This document shows, piece after piece, positions 6,861-12,458 of a DNA stretch of 12,458 nucleotides. The notes beneath the pieces were generated by a model that did not search any database, was not told the DNA's origin, and saw nothing but the letters and a program-made list of their open reading frames with translations. Positions within the stretch are counted from its first letter, which is position 1; every line of letters starts with the position of its first letter. Origin of the DNA: Pseudomonadota bacterium (GTDB lineage: Bacteria; Pseudomonadota; Alphaproteobacteria; UBA8366; JADFVY01); NCBI GenBank assembly GCA_030671915.1, contig DAOVHN010000019.1, forward strand, positions 1 to 12,458. Reading direction: 5' to 3'. A program made the position numbers and the translations under genes.

Positions 6861-8054
6861 CTATAGCCGCCGGGGCAGGTATTTGCAGAACCAGGCAAGG
6901 CCTGCCATCGCTGCGCCGCCGACGAAGAACACGGCGGGCAGCTCGAAGGCCTTCAGCAGGATCGCGAAGACGCCTGGCGGCGCGGTCTGCGAGACTCCGC
7001 GGAAGGTGTTGTAGACGGTCGTCATTTCGGGCCGCTCATGCGGATGCACGGCGCGCAGGAAGGGTACGTTGCCGGCCGCGTCGATGACGCCGGCCGCGAT
7101 CGCGCCCATGACCAGCGCCACCACCCCTGCCTGGCCATCCAGCAGCGCCACGGTAAGGGTAAATCCGCCGGTCGCCAGATAGCCGCCGATCAGCAAAACC
7201 CTGAGACCGTAGCGACGGCCCAGCCGGTTCCACAGCGGCACCAGGAAGAAGGAGGCGGTGCCCAGTGAAATGATGGCCCCGGCCCAGATTTCGCCCATGC
7301 CTGAATTCACCACATAAATCGGCGCATAGACGAAATACATCGACCACCAAGCCGAGCGCCCGATCGCCAACCCCCAGGCGAGCCGCAGCCTGGGCTGATT
7401 AAAGAAGCGGGGCAGATATTTCAGCGGGTTGGGCGGTGGCTTTTTCGCGGGCGCCACCGCTGGATGGTCGGTCAGCCGCAGATACTGGAAATAGAGCATG
7501 GTCGCCAACGCCATAGCTGCCGTTACCGCGAAGGGCGTGGTCGGATCGACATGGACGTGCAGCCACACACCCAGCCAGGGCCCCAAGGTCCACATGCCGG
7601 CGGCGAAGAACACGCGCCGCGGCTCGAATAACGCCAGTTCGCGCCGGGGGATATGATCCATGATGTAAAGATTAAGCGATATCTCCAGCGCCGCTATGGC
7701 CAGCACATTGGCCAGCATGCCGGTCACGATGCCGCCGCCACCGCCCGTGGCCATCAGTCCGCAGGCCAGCAGCGTCAGCGCGATACCCAGCGCGAATACG
7801 TTGCGCCGGCGGATTCTGTGCACCAGCCAGGGTACGCCCAGGCTGGCCACCACGCCGACCAAGCTGACGGCGAAAAACAGCACACTGACCATTTGCGCGC
7901 TGCCCAGCCAGGCATGGGCATTCAACGGGATGACGGTAATCAGCAGCGAGCGGGTGAAACCGACCAGCGAGAACAGGATAACGAAGGTCGCCGCCGTCGG
8001 CTTGCCGACCGCATCGATCCAGGAAGCAACATGAATATTGCGTAAGGCCGGCAC
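6861..8054 (-). CDS. Major facilitator superfamily transporter
   Basis: Inner-membrane transporter of 397 residues with about twelve hydrophobic segments spread over its whole length, as expected for the superfamily; the substrate cannot be told. Segments include about 21-45 (AATFVILFSLVGFTRSLLITVIP), the stretch after MVSVLFFAVSLVGVVA, and a final one near AVFFVGGAAMAGLAWF. A basic loop HRIRRRN after the second or third helix fits the usual loop 2-3 position. The start is GTG 8054, with GAGG (8059-8062) four bases upstream; the first in-frame ATG lies 54 codons in, past the first membrane segment. It reads away from the mscS gene across a 219-base spacer and towards the DUF1223 gene. It could be an efflux or a metabolite permease. 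Confidence 0.88.
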   Translation of the reverse strand: MPALRNIHVASWIDAVGKPTAATFVILFSLVGFTRSLLITVIPLNAHAWLGSAQMVSVLFFAVSLVGVVASLGVPWLVHRIRRRNVFALGIALTLLACGLMATGGGGGIVTGMLANVLAIAALEISLNLYIMDHIPRRELALFEPRRVFFAAGMWTLGPWLGVWLHVHVDPTTPFAVTAAMALATMLYFQYLRLTDHPAVAPAKKPPPNPLKYLPRFFNQPRLRLAWGLAIGRSAWWSMYFVYAPIYVVNSGMGEIWAGAIISLGTASFFLVPLWNRLGRRYGLRVLLIGGYLATGGFTLTVALLDGQAGVVALVMGAIAAGVIDAAGNVPFLRAVHPHERPEMTTVYNTFRGVSQTAPPGVFAILLKAFELPAVFFVGGAAMAGLAWFCKYLPRRL

Positions 8055-8171
8055 CGCACCTCTCTCGCCCGTCGGGGCGTGTGCAAGTAACCCTATGCCA
8101 GAAACTGAAATTTCGGCATTGAAAGTTTTGCAGGTCTCCCGCGCGCGTTATGCAAGTCAACGGCGGCGGGA

Positions 8172-8200
8172 TTGGACGGCGACCGGAAAACGCGCATACT
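8172..8200 (+). promoter_or_regulatory. Weak candidate promoter for the MscS-type gene
   Basis: TTGGAC (8172-8177), 17 bases, then CATACT (8195-8200), which matches four of six bases of the -10 consensus. The start of transcription would be near 8207, leaving a leader of about 67 bases. It lies in the 219-base spacer 8055-8273 between divergent genes, where nothing else convincing was seen. Confidence 0.33.
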
Positions 8201-8273
8201 AATGGTTGGCGCGTTAGGCGAAAGTAGTGATATTGAATTTCGCGCACGGGCAATAGACAGGGAGACATCCAAA

Positions 8274-9131
8274 ATGGACGACATTACCAGCACCGCCACC
8301 GAATATGCCGACATGATCGCCGTGCTGCTGACGACCTACGGGCTCAGCGTGCTGGGCGGATTCGTCGTCCTGATCGTTGGCTGGACCATCGCCGGTTGGG
8401 CCCGGCGTGCCGTCGATCGCGGACTGGGCAAGGTTGAGCGCATCGACGCGACTCTGAGGAGCTTCCTGGCCAGCGCCACGCGCTATGTGATCCTGGTTCT
8501 TACCGCCCTGGCCGTGCTGTCGGAATTCGGCATTCAGACGGCCAGCCTGATTACCGTCTTCGGCGCGGCTTCACTGGCTATCGGGCTGGCGCTTCAGGGC
8601 ACGCTCAGCAATCTGGCGGCTGGCGTGATGCTGCTGTTCTTCCGGCCTTTCCATGTCGGCGACTATGTCGAGGCCGGCGGCCATGCGGGCACCGTCAAGG
8701 CGATCGACCTTTTCATGACCGAGTTCGCGACCCCCGACAATGTCCGCATCCTGGTGCCGAACGGCAATATCTGGGGCGGCGCGGTGGTGAACTACAGTCA
8801 TCACGATACAAGGCGCGTCGATTTCCTGATCGGCATCGATTACGGCGACGATATCGACAAGGCCTTCGAGGCGATCCGTGGTGTCATCGCGGCGGATGAT
8901 CGGGTTCATGCGGAGCCGGAACCCATGGTCGTTGTCGGCGAACTGGCCGACAGTTCGGTGAATATCGTCATCCGCGTCTGGTGCGCCGCCGGCGACTACT
9001 GGGGCCTGAAATTCGATATGACCAAGGCCGTCAAGGAAGCGCTCGACAAGGCCGGCATCTCGATTCCCTTCCCCCAGCGCACCGTGCACGTCGTGGGCGG
9101 CGGTGGAGCGGTGGCGGGCGCGGCGGAATAG
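8274..9131 (+). CDS. mscS: Small-conductance mechanosensitive channel, MscS type
   Basis: Forms a heptameric inner-membrane channel that opens under membrane tension and releases solutes on osmotic downshock. It has 285 residues, close to the 286 of the E. coli protein, so it is the minimal three-helix type. Helices are at about 15-42, 66-85 and 91-122. The pore helix carries the Ala/Gly pattern GAASLAIGLALQGTLSNLAAG, followed by the signature FFRPFHVGDYVE. The beta domain has VPNGNIWGGAVVNYS. I chose ATG 8274 because AGGGAG (8259-8264) is nine bases upstream and helix 1 begins soon after; the frame reaches back to 8172 only through a poorly conserved stretch. The C-terminus ends in a Gly/Ala tail. 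It converges on the next gene. Confidence 0.94.
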   Translation: MDDITSTATEYADMIAVLLTTYGLSVLGGFVVLIVGWTIAGWARRAVDRGLGKVERIDATLRSFLASATRYVILVLTALAVLSEFGIQTASLITVFGAASLAIGLALQGTLSNLAAGVMLLFFRPFHVGDYVEAGGHAGTVKAIDLFMTEFATPDNVRILVPNGNIWGGAVVNYSHHDTRRVDFLIGIDYGDDIDKAFEAIRGVIAADDRVHAEPEPMVVVGELADSSVNIVIRVWCAAGDYWGLKFDMTKAVKEALDKAGISIPFPQRTVHVVGGGGAVAGAAE

Positions 9132-9141
9132 GAACTTCCTA
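9129..9141. terminator. Palindrome holding both convergent stop codons
   Basis: TAGGAA (9129-9134), C, TTCCTA (9136-9141). The first three bases are the mscS-type stop and the last three, read on the minus strand, are the dehydrogenase stop. T5 follows on the plus strand (9144-9148). As RNA only about four pairs form around an AACTT loop, so it would be a weak terminator for the plus-strand gene. Confidence 0.3.
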
Positions 9142-9900
9142 ATTTTTCTCCGGCATGCGGCCGTATATGTAGTCGCCGATCGGGCGGGGCAGGGCGGCCA
9201 TCAGGCGCACGAACATATGCACCGGCCAGGGGAAGGCGATCAACGCGTCGCCCCGCGCCAGGCGGCGGCTGATCAGCGACGCGGCCTTGTCCACCTCCAT
9301 CAGCATCGGCATGCGGTACTGGTTCACGTCGGTCATCGGCGTGCGGACGAAACCGGGGCAGACGATCGAGACGGTCACGCCTTTCGGCTTCAGCCTCCCG
9401 CGCATCGCGTCGCCCCAGGCTCTCGCCGCGGCCTTGCTGGCGCTGTAGGCCGGCGCGCCGGGGATGCCGCGAAAACCCGCCATGGAGCTTACGATGACGA
9501 CCTGGCCTTGTCCGCGCGCAACCATCCGTTCGGCCGCCGGATGCAGCGTGTTGACCACCCCGTTCATGTTGGTGGCGAAGATGGCACTGGCCCGCGCGAC
9601 CGACTCGCCGCCACCGAAGGTGCCGCCCGAAATGCCCGCATTTGCGATCGCCAGGTCCAACGGGACCGCATCGTCGGCCGCCTCGACCCAGCGGGCCGTG
9701 GCCTCGGCATCGGTGACATCGACGATTTCGGCTTCCACATCGGCGCCGGCCGCGCGCGCATCCGCGGCGACGGCCTCAAGCCGTTCCGCGTTGCGACCGG
9801 ACAGTACAAGGCGAACGCCGGGCGCCGCGTAGTCGCGGGCCAGCGCGGCGCCAATGCCGCTGGTCGCCCCGGTAATCAGAATGGATTGTGGATTTCTCAT
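9139..9900 (-). CDS. Short-chain dehydrogenase/reductase
   Basis: NAD(P)-dependent oxidoreductase of the classical SDR type, 253 residues, probably cytoplasmic or membrane-associated. The cofactor loop is TGATSGIG (10-17), NAG is at 87-89, and catalytic S139, Y152 and K156 lie in VIVSSMAG and YSASK. CPGFVRTPMT (about 178-187) is also typical. The C-terminal part after about residue 220 is hydrophobic and basic (FPWPVHMFVRLMAALPRP), unlike FabG, and resembles SDRs acting on lipid-like or bulky substrates; the substrate is unknown. The start ATG 9900 fits the family because the Rossmann strand begins six residues later. There is no good ribosome site, and the frame runs upstream to 10008 through sequence unlike an SDR. 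It is divergent from the lipoprotein gene. Confidence 0.92.
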   Translation of the reverse strand: MRNPQSILITGATSGIGAALARDYAAPGVRLVLSGRNAERLEAVAADARAAGADVEAEIVDVTDAEATARWVEAADDAVPLDLAIANAGISGGTFGGGESVARASAIFATNMNGVVNTLHPAAERMVARGQGQVVIVSSMAGFRGIPGAPAYSASKAAARAWGDAMRGRLKPKGVTVSIVCPGFVRTPMTDVNQYRMPMLMEVDKAASLISRRLARGDALIAFPWPVHMFVRLMAALPRPIGDYIYGRMPEKN

Positions 9901-9940
9901 AATATTCAATGAATAGCGATGTTTGGCGGCGTTAGGGAAT

Positions 9941-9961
9941 AAAAAACAACCTGTTAAGGTT
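9941..9961 (-). promoter_or_regulatory. Hairpin followed by T6 in the dehydrogenase leader
   Basis: On the minus strand, AACCT (9961-9957), loop TAAC, AGGTT (9952-9948), one G, then T6 (9946-9941). It resembles a small intrinsic terminator about 41 bases before the dehydrogenase ATG. It would act as a leader attenuator or stop antisense transcription from the lipoprotein side. The five-base stem is weak. As DNA the repeat could also be an operator shared by the divergent genes. Confidence 0.3.
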
Positions 9962-10050
9962 TGATTATCTGGAATCGGGCGAAAATGCCGACGCGGTTGC
10001 GGTTTCAAGGCGACGGGGAAAAACCACCCGGCTGCGGGAAGGATGTACGG

Positions 10051-11184
10051 ATGAGCCTCGGGCGATTGTTCCTGACGGTTCTGCTTGCCTCATTGCTGGC
10101 CGGATGCGCCGGCACCGTTGCGCGTGAGCGAACCGCGGCGGCTGAGTCCACTGTCCAGCAGGCCCAAGGCTCGATGGCCGGGCAGGCTCAAACTGGGCCG
10201 ACCGGGAATAAGGCAGGCTTGTCGCCAAGAGCGCGCAAACGTCCCAAGATAAACGTAAAGCCGCGTCAGGCCGCGACCCAGGACACGGAACCTCCGAAAA
10301 AGACCGGCACCGGGGCCTCTTCGGGGGGCGCTGCATCCAGTTCCGAGGGCGCGGCGGGAACGCCGGCGCGTTCCGGTCAATTGGCCGGGGCAGGCAGCGG
10401 GGCCTCTTCGGGCGATGCGGGGTCTATTCCGGGGAATTCAACTCCAGTTCCGGCAGGGGCCGCGCAGTCGGTGCAAAATAATTCCGGCAATGAAGGTGTC
10501 GTCGGTCTGAAAACTTCTCCTGGCAGAGAACCAGCGGCAACCGGGGCCGTTGCTGAAACCGGCGCCGTTGCTGAAACCGGCGCGAAATCAGGCGGTGTAC
10601 CAGCTCAAGCCACGACCCCGGCTGTCAGGCCGTCCGTCGCGGCCGCCGGTGGCGCGGAAGCCGGAACGGGCACAGCGGGCGAGTCGGAGGGCTCTCCTCA
10701 AGTCGCCATGCTGCAACCTGGAAGCAAGGCTGCCGATCGGTCCAAGGCCGCCGCCCGGCCCAAGCCGCCCAGTTTCGAGGAACGGTCGCTGGATTGCGAC
10801 GTTATCGAGCAGATGGGGAAATTCATCGGCCAGCGGCATATTCGCGGAGAACCCCGGGTAGAGGCGACCGACAAGGCGATCGACGATGTCCTTCGGCAAA
10901 CCGGCGGTGAGCGCGACGAGCGGTTCGTTTTCAGCGGGCGCGTATACGGAATGCTGATCTACCGGCTGGCGCGCGACCATTCGGCGGAGGGATACGGCGT
11001 CTACGCCCGTTCGGCCTGCCGGATACTGCGCGGCGGAAAGGGGATCGTTCCGGCCGACGAGAGTTCGGAATATCAGCTCAATCAGGCGCTCAGAACCTGT
11101 GAATCCGGCTCGCGGACAGGTGACGAACTCTATTCCTGTGTTTCGCGCCGCATGGAAGAAATCGTGCGAAAGCGGGATTCCTGA
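10051..11184 (+). CDS. Unrecognised lipoprotein with low-complexity linker and four-cysteine domain
   Basis: I do not recognise a family. The 377-residue protein begins with a lipoprotein signal peptide: a basic start (R5), hydrophobic core LFLTVLLASLL, and lipobox LAGC with lipidated C19. Ala follows the Cys, which fits outer-membrane sorting. Residues about 22-245 are low complexity, rich in Ala, Gly, Ser, Thr, Pro and Gln, with internal repeats. Residues about 246-377 look globular and hold all remaining cysteines, C249, C323, C350 and C363, which could form two disulfides in the periplasm. ATG 10051 is chosen because AAGGA (10039-10043) lies seven bases before it and the signal peptide starts there; the frame reaches back to 9961 through non-signal sequence. 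It is 83 bases before yicC. Envelope anchoring with a flexible spacer is inferred. Confidence 0.85.
   Translation: MSLGRLFLTVLLASLLAGCAGTVARERTAAAESTVQQAQGSMAGQAQTGPTGNKAGLSPRARKRPKINVKPRQAATQDTEPPKKTGTGASSGGAASSSEGAAGTPARSGQLAGAGSGASSGDAGSIPGNSTPVPAGAAQSVQNNSGNEGVVGLKTSPGREPAATGAVAETGAVAETGAKSGGVPAQATTPAVRPSVAAAGGAEAGTGTAGESEGSPQVAMLQPGSKAADRSKAAARPKPPSFEERSLDCDVIEQMGKFIGQRHIRGEPRVEATDKAIDDVLRQTGGERDERFVFSGRVYGMLIYRLARDHSAEGYGVYARSACRILRGGKGIVPADESSEYQLNQALRTCESGSRTGDELYSCVSRRMEEIVRKRDS
10546..10581 (+). repeat. Exact 18-base tandem duplication in the lipoprotein linker
   Basis: An 18-base unit beginning GCCGTTGCTG occurs twice without mismatch (10546-10563 and 10564-10581), coding AVAETG-AVAETG; a degenerate partial copy follows. 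A second direct repeat of 14 bases (GGGGCCTCTTCGGG) is at 10312-10325 and 10399-10412, 29 codons apart and in frame. Both suggest linker growth by slippage. Confidence 0.9.
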
Positions 11185-11196
11185 CCCGCCTGCAGC

Positions 11197-11225
11197 TTGT
11201 CCCGCCGTATCGCGCGAGATAGAGT
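11197..11225 (+). promoter_or_regulatory. Candidate promoter for yicC-gmk
   Basis: TTGTCC (11197-11202), 17 bases, then TAGAGT (11220-11225); each hexamer matches four of six consensus bases. The start would be near 11232, about 36 bases before yicC. It lies in the 83-base spacer after the lipoprotein gene. Confidence 0.4.
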
Positions 11226-11267
11226 GCGGCTCTCGGCTGTTTCCGCCACCAGATCAGGATTTCTCTC

Positions 11268-12161
11268 TTGCCCTTATCATCGATGACAGGTTTTACCCGG
11301 GTCGCCGGCCAGCACGATTCCGTCGGCTGGATTTGGGAGATCAGAAGCGTTAACGGCAAGGGGCTGGATTTGCGTGTGCGCCTGCCCTACGGCTACGAGG
11401 CGCTGGAGGCGATAGTCCGCGATGTCGCTGGCAAGATACTGAAGCGTGGGTCGGTGTCGGTATCGCTGACCGTGAACCGGGCTGGCGCGGAGTCAGCCTA
11501 CCGCGTGAACCGCGAGCTGCTGGAGCGGCTGCTGGCCTTGTCCGGCGAACTGAAAGACGAAAAGCGCCTGTCCAACGAGCCGGCCCGGCTGGATACTCTG
11601 TTGACGGTCCGCGGCGTGGTCGAGGCTTCGGAGGGCGACGACGATCCCAAGGAGGCCGAGGAACGCCAGAAATCCATGGCGGTCTCGCTGCGCGAGGCGC
11701 TGGAGGCGCTGCTCGGCGTTCGCCAGGCCGAGGGTGCGCGGCTGGAGGCGATTCTGCGCGAACGCCTGAACGAACTGGATGGCCTGTGTAACGACGCCGA
11801 TAGTGCCGCCTCCCTGCGTACCGAGGCGATTCGTGAAAGGCTGGCCCAACAGGTCCAGGATCTGCTGGATATGAGCCCCGCCCTGTCGGAGGAGCGGCTG
11901 GCGCAGGAGGTGGCGGTGCTGGCGGTGAAGGCGGATATCCGCGAAGAACTGGATCGGCTGAAATCCCATATAGAGGGCGCGCGCGGGCTGTTGGACGAGG
12001 GCGTGGCCGTCGGCCGCAAGCTCGACTTCCTGTGCCAGGAATTCAATCGCGAGGCCAACACGCTCTGCTCCAAATCCGGCGATATCGAACTGACGCGGAT
12101 CGGGCTTGCCATGAAGGCGGCGGTCGACCAGTTCCGCGAACAGGCACTTAACGTCGAGTAA
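11268..12161 (+). CDS. yicC: YicC-family endoribonuclease
   Basis: Member of the YicC family; the E. coli protein is reported to be an endoribonuclease acting in RNA turnover. It has 297 residues, near the usual 287-295. The N-terminal YicC domain opens with SSMTGFTR (4-11) and WEIRSVNGKGLDLRVRLP; the C-terminal DUF1732 domain carries DIREELDRLKSHI, GRKLDFLCQEFNREANT and SKSGDIELT. The start is TTG 11268: AGGA (11256-11259) is eight bases upstream and the family has residues before MTGF, whereas the ATG at 11283 has no ribosome site. It lies five bases before gmk, the common partner, so the two form an operon. Confidence 0.95.
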   Translation: MPLSSMTGFTRVAGQHDSVGWIWEIRSVNGKGLDLRVRLPYGYEALEAIVRDVAGKILKRGSVSVSLTVNRAGAESAYRVNRELLERLLALSGELKDEKRLSNEPARLDTLLTVRGVVEASEGDDDPKEAEERQKSMAVSLREALEALLGVRQAEGARLEAILRERLNELDGLCNDADSAASLRTEAIRERLAQQVQDLLDMSPALSEERLAQEVAVLAVKADIREELDRLKSHIEGARGLLDEGVAVGRKLDFLCQEFNREANTLCSKSGDIELTRIGLAMKAAVDQFREQALNVE

Positions 12162-12166
12162 CACCG

Positions 12167-12458
12167 ATGAGCGATACCGACCCATTCCGGATCAGCCGCC
12201 GCGGCCTGATGTTGGTTCTGTCCTCGCCGTCGGGCGCGGGCAAGACGACGATCGCGCGGCGCGTGCTTGACGAGGACGAGGGGGTTGCCGCCTCGATTTC
12301 CCATACGACACGCGAACAGCGCCCCGGCGAAGTGGATGGCCAGGACTACCACTTCGTAGACAAGAGGGCTTTCAGCCGGATGCGGGAGCAGGGGGATTTT
12401 CTGGAGTGGGCCGTCGTGTTCGACAACTACTACGGCACGACGCGCGACCCCGTGGAGC
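12167..12458 (+). CDS. gmk: Guanylate kinase (3' end cut off)
   Basis: Phosphorylates GMP to GDP with ATP, an essential step for GTP and dGTP. Ninety-seven codons are visible before the right edge, about half of the usual 205-220. The P-loop is SPSGAGKTT (20-28) with K26. The GMP-binding region follows: SHTTREQRPGEVDGQDYHFV, with Gln in place of the usual Pro after the Arg-Glu pair, and then FLEWAVVFDNYYGT. The start ATG is five bases after the yicC stop, with only a weak GAG upstream, which suggests coupled translation. The part after residue 97 (lid and C-terminal core) is beyond the window. Confidence 0.96.
   Translation, partial: MSDTDPFRISRRGLMLVLSSPSGAGKTTIARRVLDEDEGVAASISHTTREQRPGEVDGQDYHFVDKRAFSRMREQGDFLEWAVVFDNYYGTTRDPVE

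Noticed and set aside
8095..8202. Possible 35-codon plus-strand gene upstream of the MscS-type gene
   Set aside because: No ribosome site, no recognisable protein signature, and it overlaps the candidate promoter.
9103..9912. Long plus-strand open frame opposite the dehydrogenase
   Set aside because: The minus-strand SDR has all catalytic motifs; this frame is its His/Arg-rich shadow.

Overview
The window is chromosomal DNA from an alphaproteobacterium, probably a Rhodospirillales-like lineage. The base composition is GC-rich (a sampled fabD line is about 70% GC). The core block has the order fabD-fabG-acpP-fabF-mltG, and yicC-gmk appears further on, as in alphaproteobacterial fatty-acid clusters. 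The placement rests on gene order and protein signatures, not on a phylogenetic marker.

Region 1 (1-1401, minus strand): the front of a class III adenylate/guanylate cyclase fused to a TolB-like domain, cut by the left edge, preceded by a small single-domain cupin. Region 2 (1464-6049, plus strand): a recognisable promoter, then five tightly spaced genes for type II fatty-acid synthesis and cell-wall work. These are FabD (malonyl loading), FabG (ketoreduction), AcpP (acyl carrier), FabF (condensation) and the lytic transglycosylase MltG. MltG starts on TTG four bases after the fabF stop and ends in a polyglutamine tail. Region 3 (6052-11184): five genes that do not belong to this cluster elsewhere as far as I know. 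They are a secreted DUF1223 thioredoxin-fold protein and an MFS transporter (both minus), a small MscS-type channel (plus), a short-chain dehydrogenase (minus) and an unrecognised low-complexity lipoprotein (plus). Region 4 (11197-12458, plus): a candidate promoter, the endoribonuclease-family gene yicC, and guanylate kinase gmk, cut by the right edge.

The fab block makes acyl-ACP for membrane lipids. MltG cuts nascent peptidoglycan, and gmk supplies GDP/GTP precursors. The intervening genes are mostly envelope-related (exported protein, transporter, osmotic channel, lipoprotein), but nothing shows that they act as one system.

No rRNA, tRNA, CRISPR array, insertion sequence or phage gene was seen. 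No non-coding stretch exceeds 300 bases; the largest is 8055-8273. I did not find a convincing new multigene system. The most unusual items are the unrecognised lipoprotein, the split of mltG from yicC-gmk, and several compact palindromes or hairpins at gene borders.
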